From Strongylocentrotus purpuratus (taxonomy: Eukaryota; Echinodermata; Echinoidea; Camarodonta; Strongylocentrotidae): a stretch of 64,000 nucleotides of DNA. This document shows positions 1-11,600 of the stretch, in pieces; positions within the stretch are counted from its first letter, which is position 1; each line of letters begins with the position of its first letter. The position numbers were made by a program, and so were the translations under genes. Below the pieces are notes generated by a model. The model was not told where the DNA came from, searched no databases, and worked only from the letters and a program-made list of their open reading frames with translations. The stretch covers positions 48,792,685-48,856,684 of the forward strand of contig NW_022145606.1 of the NCBI RefSeq assembly GCF_000002235.5, read 5' to 3'.

Positions 1-2273
1 ATAAATGAATATCAAGACTATAAACTCAACAACAAGTTAGTAATTCATATCTATGCAGGTCTAGAAGAAGAAAAAAAAAAACCCTCACCGTTTTAATGTC
101 GGTGTTCAAACTTTGCTAAGAAAATCACATCAAAAGGCCACTTAGCACAGTAGAATCTGCAGTACCTTGAACTGGATTACATTATGCAGATCCAAACCCT
201 TTCCTCGGGCCAAGGTAGGATGAGAAGTTAGTCCAAGACGTTGAAGACACGGTGAGAGAGAAGTTTTAGACTAGAGGTCTATTTCTTGGATATGACTCAA
301 ATGTCCAGGTCCACTCCATCTCTGACTCTGAAAGAAAAAAAAAACAGGAGAGCTTGATACATGAGCCTAATACTAGACCTACATAACATTCTACATCTAG
401 TCTAAAATCTAACTTTTTACTGTTAGACGTAGACTAGATCTAACTCCTGTTAATTTAGATGTCACAAAAATACAAGTAGTCAACTACATCTATGACTCAG
501 GGACTAACTCTAACTCCTAACTTATCTAAGTTAGTCCTGCACAAAGGGTGCAGTGTGAAGACTAGGTCTACATCTATCCTAGATCTGGTATCATGTAGAC
601 TAAATGATACATCAAGATCTTAATCAAGATCTAACCTGGTCTTCGGTCTGATACCGTAGAGTCGTATTTTCTAGCATAAAATGTTGAAGTTAAAGCAATG
701 ATCTCGTTAATTGTTATTATTAACACAAAACAATGGCGACCGCACTGCCTACCGGCAACAAAACAAAGTAGTATAGCCTGGATCTAGGCCTAGATTTGGA
801 ATCTAAGCCTAGACTAAATCTAAATTTTAAGCACTAGACTTATCGACGAAACCATACAACACGATGATTCCTAAAGCCGTGGTAGACCTATTTTGTTATC
901 AAATGAAAGAATAAACTATATTTCTTACATGTCCTAACCAAATATTCAACATCGTTAGACAAGTAGAACTAGGCTACAGTTAAACATGCATGAATGTAGG
1001 CTATATGAATTGGACGGAAATGCACGAACCGGTGCAATTCGAAGAGTTAACTTAAGTTTCGCTCAGTTGGAGAATGCTTTCAGTTGATATTTATTCCAAA
1101 TAACGTTCGGTTACAAATGAGAGGAATACTTTCCTTCTACCAAAATAACAATTTTTGTATCAACAGAACGGAATTTACCTACTTTTCGAGGACCTTTCTT
1201 GCAGTAGTGTAGCGACGCAATGTTGTGGTTGATTGACCCAACACCGACTAGCCTTGATTACAGAGCCCTTTTACATTTAACCTAATATTTATTAAAATCA
1301 ATTCTAGTTTAAATTTGAGTCAAAAAAAAAAGCTCACGAGCATTAGTTTTAAGCCAAAAGTAATTCAGCCTTAAAAGTTGATTTTTTAAATCGAAATTGA
1401 TTGTAGTTGATGAAAAACCCTCCAGGGGGGAGAAAAGGGGAAAATGAGTCATTTCCCCTATCTTGGCATTGCTTAAGCTTCAAAATTCACAAATTCTGAG
1501 TCGAAGAGTAAGAGCTGACGTTGGCAGGGGGGGGGGGCATACCTGCCACCTCATGGAACTTGATGTTCTTTAGACGATGCATCAAAAAAAAGATGTAGAA
1601 TAATTTTAAAAAGGACAGTTTGCCTTTAACGGTTCATTGCAGCTAGAGCACAAAACCTTTTAATTCGCTGCCGGTATTCGGTGATTCACCATTCTGCCTA
1701 AAAAATCAAACACGTACTTGCAACCGAAATATTGATACTGATGATAATTAATCAGATAGTGACAATGATAACATGATGATGATATTAATAGTAGTAAACG
1801 CAATAATAATAAATGATGATAATGATAATAGTAGTGGCAAAATAACAATAATAATAGACCTAATAATATTAATAATAATAATAATAATGACAATTTATGA
1901 TAATGATAATTAATTTTATCAGGATATGATTTTTTTTAAAGTCAAAATGGACTTACATTATTTTACCTTCCGACGGTTTATAATAATACATGTAACTGTA
2001 TATCAAAATTTTGGATTTTCAATACAGGTATTCAAATTCAATCTATTCATTGCGATTGTACATTAAAATTCTAAAATAACAATTGAGAGCGATAATCAAA
2101 CAAAGAAAACCCATCCTAACTTTCAGTCAAACACTTGGAAGTTACACCCATGTTTTAACCTTTGCATCCCTTCAAGCATTCGTATCATTATGCTTTTTCA
2201 CGGCAGACTAACTAAACAGGATCGTCTAGTAGGATTTTAATCTATTTTATACAAGATTTAAACAAGAACCTAC
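1..2273. other. Left-edge DNA with no clear exon
   Basis: Apart from the speculative exon near 300 and an AAT/ATG-rich microsatellite at about 1740-1912, I see no gene. The first kilobase is rich in CTAG-, TCTAGA- and AGGCCTA-type words (e.g. tagatctaggcctag). The same word bias recurs at 18.6-19.2 and 20.7-21.1 kb and looks like genome-wide low-complexity style rather than a discrete repeat. Confidence 0.4.
271..327 (-). CDS. Possible terminal exon of the NLR gene (speculative)
   Basis: A strong polypyrimidine-acceptor (tcctgttttttttttctttcag) ends at 328. Read in phase 0 it is followed by 18 open codons (SQRWSGPGHLSHIQEIDL) and TAG. The preceding long exon ends in phase 2, so an unseen short exon would be needed. 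Joined directly, the split codon becomes TGA, which would itself end the protein. No polyadenylation signal is visible before the window edge. I treat this as a pointer only. Confidence 0.15.
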   Translation of the reverse strand, partial: SQRWSGPGHLSHIQEIDL

Positions 2274-2794
2274 CACAGCTCTGACATCGTCTTGAAATGT
2301 CTGCAGCACACGACGAGGTAAACCAAGTCTTCCTCGTCTGTGCCCTTCACTCCATACAGACCTAGCACCTGCAGGTTCTTGGTTTGTTCTCTGATCACAA
2401 GACCCAGTCCTCTCATCGTCTCTCTCGATACACTCTTCTTCTCTGATGGGAGTGAGAACGGTGCTGTAATGGTGATGCGTGTGAGCTGCTGTCCTCCGGT
2501 CCGACGAAGACCAGCCGTGATCTGGGATATGTCTCCCTCTGCATCATCGATACGGATATCGATCTCTCTCAAGCCAGGAAGCGATGAGAGCAGACCTTCA
2601 TAGCTTTGTGACGTCACACTCTTAGCTGATAGCTTTGTGACGGATGGAAGCTCAGGAGGAGATGGAGGGAAACTGAGAGAGGAGTCTGAAATGCTGAGAT
2701 GGTTCAGTGAGATGTAGGATCTGAGACAGGACAATAATCTGGCAGTCATCTCGGTAGATAGCTGGCATTTCTCTACGAGGAGTTGACCATTATC
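2274..2794 (-). CDS. NLR LRR-type long exon (block A, last clear exon)
   Basis: The exon encodes 173 codons plus two bases, from DNGQLLVEKCQLSTEMTARL to the C-terminal CCRHFKTMSEL. The acceptor tctcattccag and donor CTGTG|GTAGGT give phase 0 to 2. The last third of the exon and the flank beyond the donor differ from the block B and C copies, which suggests the recombination point of the duplication lay inside this exon. If unspliced, translation stops two codons later (Trp, then TAG). Confidence 0.8.
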
Positions 2795-2995
2795 CTGGAA
2801 TGAGAAAGTAATTTGATATGTTAGACATATAATAAACAACAAATATTTGAAATGGGAAGAATTGAAGGGAAGGCACCGTGCTTTATGAAGTTGACATTAT
2901 AATTCAGAAGCAAAAACAAAAACGTTTGTATTATTTATATTCTCTTAAAATATTGCTGTACCTGTCAAGAAAAATGTCATTGCCCCCCCCCCCCT

Positions 2996-3029
<34 letters not shown>

Positions 3030-6000
3030 AAGAAACGGGTCGTCTTTTTATAATTTCTCCAATGTTTTCCTAATCCATTCACCCCTTTGAATCCTTATGT
3101 TAGATCTCGATCCTTACATACATACTAAACACAGGGGGTAATTTTCAGGAGGGTGGTTGTTCTCGGGCGTACTTTGTCCTACACCCGTACAACAGTTGCT
3201 TTAAAACATTTGAATGATGGGAGAAATATGTTCTCGGCATTTAAGTGATTCAATTGTTACGTACGGAAATACATTAGTACCACCATGTGAATTAAGATTT
3301 AAGAGGAATTAAGTGGCGGCTCCCACATACTTACCTGGAGACATTGCAAAGTAAATGATTACTATATCAATACATGTGCAGGAATATTATGATCTCTCTC
3401 TCTCTCTCACTTTCTCTCTCTCTCTCTCTCTCTCTCTGTCTTTCTCTTTCTTTCTCTGTCTTTCTGTCTCCGCCTATGTCTGTCTCTCTTTCCTTCTCAC
3501 TTCCATCCTCCTGCAATTATGAGTTTAATATGTACTTATGAAGTCCATAGATATTGTATATACGTTGTTTTTATTGTGCAGGGCGCTCACGGATAGCAGT
3601 TTGTAAACTGAAGAGGTAAGCCTGCTTTAAATAAAACGGTACAGATAATATACATATATATGGCCAATAAATCAATCACTTTGTTTTGCATATATGTGAA
3701 TCTGATCTGCGAATGGCTGATTTTCATTTAGACCGTCAACCTGTCATTGCATGATATGACGGACCGGTGGGTTGGTGAATGGCTCCAAACATACTGGTCA
3801 TTTACGGTTTGTGTTAATGTTAATTTCGATTTTATTTTCAAGCTTTTGTAAATGTAGGGTCATCGGAAGCATAATCTTATAATCTTGTAGTTAACATGTA
3901 CATGCAGCACCAACATCCAATATAATATAACAATAAACAGGATGCCACTATATTTTTACAAACACGCTATACACATTATATACATTTAAATACATTGTCT
4001 AATGATATGTGATTGTCCAAGGGGGTTATTTTCAGGGTGGGGTAATTGTCCCGTTGGTAATTTGCCAGGGGGAGGGAGGTGGGTGATTGTCCAGGGGGTA
4101 ATTGTCCTCGAACCCTTGTATTCATGTAGCAATCGATATACTTAGTAGGTAACTTACATGCAAGGCAATCACCCTGAGTGACTTCTCTAACTTGTTAAGA
4201 TAAGTGATGAGATGTCTTAGTCTACCGTCTGACTTTGTCCCACAGCCAAGAAGCCTGCAACATATTATACATGAATTTTTAAATTGCGTATAAAAAAGAG
4301 GAATGGAAAGAAGATGTTAATTGCACCCATTTGTAGATGAGTGCATGTACGGTTGAAGTGTACCGATCACCTGAATATTATTTGTGTGCAGCTAGAATGT
4401 ATAAAATCAACACGAAAATAAATGACCTGGCATTATTTGGGTTAACGGTATGAAGTATGAAGAAATAGGTGGCAACATAAATAGGCCGCGCACGAGACCG
4501 AATTCGGTCTTCGGTTCCATGCGTGCCCTATTCTTCTGCAACCACAAGATATAACTTACACCCCCTTCACATAAACGGATTTTTCTTACGAGTCCTTACG
4601 GGTCGCACAAATTCACGGATCTTTCACGGATCCTTGAGATTTGGCCACTATGTAGGTCTACATTACGACCGATTTAAGAGTTGTTACGAGTTATCGTGAT
4701 GTATAAAGGCAAAGTTCCACGATTTGTCACGAGTTGTCACGGATACTTACGAGCAACTTACGTGTTAGTTATTCTCCTTTCGTTAGTACAAGTCATCTAG
4801 TTAATTAGGATTTCTGATAGCATTTGTGTACATGATTGTATGGGGACATTACTGCATTTTCGAACACTTTAGCTGAGCTACCCTATTTTAGTAGAAGTGT
4901 CGAGTTTTATATATCCAGTCAACCAACACTGTTTCCACTAGTAGACTACTCCTGCTTTTCGGCATCTACAAGTAACCTCCAGTTCTACTAGTGGTAAGTA
5001 ACAATCGTTCATTCAAAGATTTGTTTACATATGTACGTCAAAGGCCAAAGGTCACACCTCATTAAATATGCAAAAAGGGATAATTATGTACATGAGAAAA
5101 AGCTGCAGTAAATATAGTATTGTATAATGGAGGTAACTTGCTCTGACGTATATAGGCCATTATACCCGGCGAGGGGATGCAACGCTTTGCATTGGTTGTT
5201 TAAATTGTTTTTTTAAACAGGCAACAGAGGCGGCACTCCAGCCGGTGTCCCTTTTCTTCGAGTACCTTAAAAGAGCCCATCTTATTTTGTGTAAGTGCCC
5301 TTTCTTTTTCACTTTTTATACAGACAATTCCCCAGTTTTCTTTCCAATAAGTGCCCCGTTCCCGTTCACATAAATGCTCTTATCACCTGTGATAAGTATC
5401 CCTATTCTAATCTGATAGTTGACCCTTTTGCTTTGACGAAATACCCATTTTCCTTAGTAATAAATGCCACTTTCTAGTGCGATATAAAGTGTCCATGTTA
5501 TATACTATGGCACAGTGCCATAGCACATCACGAGCGCGAAGCGCGAAGTCCCTTGCGGCCGGGGTCCAGGGCCCGCCCAAGGGCCCTGGAAGCTTTAGGG
5601 TTTTAGATGCTCTCTGGTGCTATCTTAGCTTTATTTTTGAAGATATGACCACACTGTATGAGCCATAGTTTAATGATAAAGATCATGAATATTTTGGCTG
5701 AATAACTTACTTTTCATATGATATACAATATGAAATGAAAATGCTCCATTATTGTTTCTGATAAATCAATCATATTTGTGATGAATCTACAATTTTGAAT
5801 TACATGATAATGATACAAGGTAGTCCTGGGCAAAAACGGTTAACTGACGTTTACAGGACCTTGTCAGTGAAGAAAATCGTTTGCGATAAAAAATTAAAAA
5901 AATTGGAACACACATAAAAAAAATATGACAAAATTGGATTGGTAAATGGTTTGCAGGTATGTGACAGCTGTCACAGGGGTCTGGGGGTGTTACGCCCCCA

Positions 6001-7710
6001 GCAGGGTCCAGGTGCAGTGCCTCAGTCTGGAGGGGAGTCTCCCCTGAAGGCAAGCCCCTAGCATTTCAAGATCTCCCATTCAGATTCTAGAGACCTTAGA
6101 AGGAAAAATCTTGTCAATTCAATCAGAATGTATTAAACTTTTCTCGCATATTGAAATGTAATGTGACACATGTTTAATATTCATGTACCTGAGCCTGAAA
6201 CTTTTTGCAATAATTACATAGTGAATGATCATTCCATTTCTGAATCTGAGGACTGGCTAAGAAGATCCTCATCCAGACCTAGGATGTCAAGGGTGGACTT
6301 CACCTCCTGGTCTTCAGCTTCATCTTGCCCACTGGCACCTTCTTCACTTTGCCTGGTGACTGTCGTCGGCTTGTCATCATTCTGAGCTGCAGCACTGTGG
6401 GTTTCAACTTCTAGTCCATCAGTCTCTGTCGGCTACGATTTTTTTTTTTTTTTTTTTTTTTATGGTGCCGACAGCCGGCTACGATTGCCGTTACAGCCGG
6501 AAAAAATAGCCGGTTGCCGGCTATTAACAAGAACCCTGTGGCACGTGTCCCTTTCCATTCTATGAAGTGCCCCTTATCCTCCGTAATGAGTGCCGATTTC
6601 TAGGTATGAGAAATACCCATTTTGAGATCTGATAAGTGTTCATTTTACTTTGACAGATGCCCATCTTCCTTTCTAATTCGTTATGTGTTTGCATAACACA
6701 TAATTTATGCTTGTAACAAAATGTTCATTCATACACTCAAAGACCATGTGATATATACATGTATGTTTTAATAAATGAATGATATAGTAACATAAGTAGC
6801 CTGATCAGAACAAAATGTCGCACTCCGTACAGATTTTCTATTTCTATGCGGGGTACAACACACGCAGAGTTGACATGATCGACCGAAGTGAAATGCATAT
6901 GAATACGAATCCCAACGCACGAGGAAACATGCACTTCTTTCAAAAATATGATCGTTCATATAGACTGACCTTCGACAGTAACAGACATGCGTTTTGGCAT
7001 CATATTAATAAATTAATTTTTCTTAATGTTGACAATTATATTATTGAGATTATTGAGATATTCTCAGTTATTACTACTAATTTAAGACAAGATTTTCCAG
7101 GTGGAAAAAAGTGGTCAATTAAGCTGCAAACAATCTTTAATTGAGGAATTTAGTACATGTATAGGTCATTTAAATACATCATAACAACGAGTAGGGCCTT
7201 ATGTGATAACAGAAACAAAATAAAACCGTTGAACACTTACATGCAAGACAGCAAGATGATTTGTTTCGGTATATTTATAGCCTATTTGTTCCGGATAATG
7301 ATACACATATATGTTTTGTACTGAACATAATGGCATTCAGACCCCTTGCTAGCTTTGAGAAATTCACGTCATCTGGTTGGTGAATTTGCTACTTTCCAGC
7401 TGACAGACTCTCAATCTATTGTTTGAACCATGAACGAAGTTATTAAATCAATAGTAAACATCCAATAAAACAGGTATATTTAAAATAAATTCACAAAAAA
7501 AAAAAAAATAAGCGCCTTTATTTAGAGGCTATGTGTCAATTGCCCTATGTAAACTAAAGCAAAAACACCATCTGAAGTTCAAGATGTTTGATACTGTTAG
7601 CATTAAAATGAGGTTATCATCAATGATTATTACAGGTACTATTAATGTTAATTATATCATCTATGTTATCAATACTCATTATTTTTTTTTTTTTTTATTT
7701 TTTTTAAATT

Positions 7711-7743
<33 letters not shown>

Positions 7744-8614
7744 TTTTTTTTTTATTATTATTTTTTTTTTTGGGGGGGGGGGGTACCAACATTATGATTA
7801 TTATTAGTATAATTAATATTATTCACTGACTAAAGATGTGTACAATAAACTCACATTAGATGATTCATCGTCTCCACATGTTTGCAACACTCAACGAGTT
7901 TAACCAAGTCTCCCTCGTCCGTGCCCTTCACTCTGGATAGACGCAGCCACTGTAGGTTCTTGGTTTGTTCTCTGATCAGAAGACCCAATCCTCTCATCGT
8001 CTCTCTCGATACACTCCTCTTCTCTGATGGGAGTGATGACGGTGCTGTAAGGTTGATGTGTGTGAGCTGCTGTCCTCCGGTCCGACGAAGACAAGCCGTG
8101 ATCTGAGGTATGTCTCTCTCTGCATCATCGATAGTGATATCGATATCTCCCAAGCCAGGAAGCGATGAGAGCAGACTTTCATAGCTTTGTGACGTCACAC
8201 TCTCAGCTGATAGCTTTGTGACGGATGAAAGCTCACGAAGAGATGGAGGGAAACTGAGAGAGGAGTCTGAAATGCTGAGATGGTTCAGTGAGGTGAAGGA
8301 TCTTAGACAGGACCATAATATGGCAGTCATCTCGGTAGATAGCTGGCATTTCTCTACGAGGAGTTGACCATTATCCTGGAATTAGAAAGTAATTTGATAT
8401 GTTAGCCATATAATAAACAACAAATATTGAAAATGGGTAGCATTTAAGGAAGGCCCCGTGCTTTATGAAGTTGACATTATAATTCAGAAGCAAAAACAGA
8501 AACATTTGTATTATTTATATTCTCTTAAAATATTGCTGTACATGTACCTAGATGCTGCTTGTAGGTGTCGGCTTGCATGGTGATGTAGATATACAGTAGA
8601 TTTGCGGGTGCACC

Positions 8615-8649
<35 letters not shown>

Positions 8650-11600
8650 TTGAGGAGTCCTGAAAAGGACTCTGACTCAGTAATCTTTCTTGGGGGTGTG
8701 GTAGTCCTGAAAAGGACTGTTTGTTATCTTTCTTAACGTATAGTTCTCAGGAGAACTATAGCGCTTGGAGAGGATGAGTGGCTCGACGTTTCGAACAGGT
8801 TGACTATCCGTCGTCTCTCTCTCACATGGTGCACCCGCAAATCTACTGTATATTGCTGTACCTGTCAACAAAAATATCACTGAACCCCACCCCCCCCCCC
8901 CCTCTCTCTCTCTCTCTGAAGAAACGGGTCGTCTTTTTATAATTTCTTCAATGTTTTCTTAATCCATTCACCCCTTTGAGTCCTTATGCCAGTTCTCGAT
9001 CCTTACATACTAAACACAGGGGGTAATTTTCAGGAGGGTGGTTGTTCTCGGGCGTACTTTGTCCTACACCCATACAAACAGTTGTTTTAAAACATTTGAG
9101 TGATGGGAGTAATCTGTGCTCGGCATTTAAGTGATTCCATTGTTACGTACGGAATTACATTAGTACTACCATGTGAATTAAAATTTAAGAGGAATTAAGT
9201 GGCGGCTCCCACATAATTATCTGGAGACATTGCAAAGTAAATGATTACTATATCAATACATGTCCAGGAATATATGATCTCTCTCTCTCTCTATCTCTTT
9301 CTGTCTTTCTCTGTCTTTCTCTGTCTGTCTATCTCCGCCTCTGTCTGTCTCTCTCTCCTTCTCAATTCCATCCTCCTTCTCCTCCTCTTCCTTTTCTACC
9401 TCTCTCCCATTTTCCCCGTGTATTCTGTAGCGTACATGTACACTTTTCTAGGGGGAACAATGTTTGCTGACTCATGTTTCCTGTAATACCCTGGTACTCC
9501 ATTGTTCTCCCTCCCCCTCTCCCTCTCTTTCTCTCTCCTCCCCTCTCGCTCTATCTTTACCAGCTTTATTTGCTCTCACTCAATCTATCTCAATTTAACA
9601 TTCTCCAGTATATTACCTCATTTTGCTTTCAACGGCTGTAATTAGTATTTGGACAGTATTAGATAATGTATCAACTGTATGTTTTGATCATACTATGCTG
9701 AAAATTAGTAACACTTTACAAATTTATATTTATTTTATGTCTTTCTTATGTTATTAACCTTTGTTTTCCTTATCTTTGTTTGTTATGCAATTATGAGTTC
9801 AATATGTACTTATCAAGTCCATAGATATTGTATATACGTTGTTTTTATTGTGTAGGGCGCTCAGGGATAGCAGTTTGTAAACTGAAGAGGTAAGCCTGCT
9901 TAAAATAAAACGGTACAGATAATATACATATATATGGCCAATAAATCAATCTCTTTGTTTTGCATACATGTGAATCTGATCTGCGAATGGCTGATTTTCA
10001 TTTGGACCGTCAACCTGTCTCTTTAATTGCATGATATGACGACCGGTGGGTTGGTGAATGGCTCCAAACATACCGGTCATTCACGGTTTGTGTTAATGTT
10101 AATTTCAATTTTATTTTCAAGCTTTTGTAAATGTAGGGTCATCGGAAGCATAATCTTATAATCTTGTAGTTAACATGTACATGCAGCACCTACATCCAAT
10201 ATTATACAAATAATGAATGGTTATGGGTTCAATAGTGCGAATATGTTCATGAGTTGCAAGATTAACATTCTATTCAACGAGGCGTCAGTCGAGTTGAATA
10301 GAATTAACGTTAATCTTTCAACGAATGAAGATATTTGCACTATTAAACGAATGAAAAACATTCATTATTTTTTGTATACAACATCGAAGAAGACCTAATA
10401 GAACGTTAATCAACAAATTATGCTTTACTCCTTATAAAGATAAATTAAAGTTCGAGTCAAGCCTTCTCGATTACATGCAGATTGCCTTCGCGTCAGATAC
10501 ACGCAGGGATACGCGCACATGCAGCAGAGAGGTACGCAGTCTGCATATAACCAAAAATGCACGACCGTGCAATATACCATCTATTGAATATCATGTGACC
10601 AACAATCGTCCAATCAAATGACAAGGATCCACGTAGGTGTTGTATAAAATATAACAATAAACAGGATGCCAATATATTTTTACAAACACGCTATACACAT
10701 GATATCCATTTAAATACATTTATGTTACACTGTCTAATGATATGTGATTGTCCAAGGGGGTTATTTTCAGGGTGGGGTAATTGTCCAGTTGGGATTTTGC
10801 CAGGGGGAGGGAGGTGGGTGATTGTCCAGGGGGTAATTGTCCTAGAACCCTTGTATTCATGTAGCAATCGATATACTTCTACTTCTACTTCTACGACGAT
10901 ACTCAGCAGGATCCATAAGTCAGGATGTAGTGCTGAGGAATAAACTATCTAGTTCTTGGTCTAGATGCTTGGTGGAAGCGCTCCCTTGAAGCCCTCCAGT
11001 GAAGTAGCGTCAAGGGTGATCTTTGAAAGTGCATTCCACGCAGTTACTGTCCGAGGGAAAAATGAGTTCTGGTAGAGCTGGGTGCGGGATGGGATAGTCA
11101 GCAACTTCTTTGAGTGATACTGTCGTGTGTTGCTGGCAATCATGGGGGCTGTGTAATGGTGTGCATTGATGGCTACTGTGTCGTTTTGGATCTTGTACAT
11201 GAGGTGGAGGCTTGCACCATTTCTTCTCCTCTCCAGGCTCTCCCATTTCAGATCTTGAATCATGGCCGAGACACTGGCCATACGACGATATCTCTGGAGG
11301 GTGAATCTTACTGCTCGCCTTTGTACTGCCTCGATTTTGGATATATGCTTGTTTGTGTGAGGGTTCCAGACCGAGCAACAGTATTCCAGATGAGGTCTAA
11401 CAAGAGAGAAGTAGGCTTGTTGGCGGATCTTTTGTGAGGTTTTGCGGAGATTTCTGCTGACTAGTCCCAGCATCCGATTGGCTCGGGATGTGATGTTGTT
11501 CATGTGGCCTTGCCAGGACAAGTTGGATGAGAAAATCAGTCCTAGATACCGGAGATCTGTTACCAACGCAAGAGGAGTGTCTCCTAGCGTGTATGTCGTG

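Larger units (their letters stand above)
2274..7854. repeat. Block A of the tandem LRR-module duplication
   Basis: This block is collinear with block B (7855-15661). It contains the long LRR exon, a CT-rich intron, the short exon at 4158-4254, and then matching non-coding DNA, including the TGCCC-periodic repeat and the segment at 6700-7850. It differs from B by about 1 kb inserted at 5513-6540. It lacks four insertions present in B: 309 bp, about 440 bp, 1.75 kb and 171 bp. Confidence 0.85.

Noticed and set aside
6815..7144. 109-codon plus-strand frame repeated at 14661-14843
   Set aside because: The block B copy has an early stop, there is no domain, and substitutions do not favour silent changes. 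It is conserved only because the whole block was duplicated.
8650..8850. Hammerhead-ribozyme-like words (TTCGAAACGTCGAG on the minus strand)
   Set aside because: The required CTGANGA partner with a pairing stem is not present at a suitable distance, so no ribozyme core can be built.
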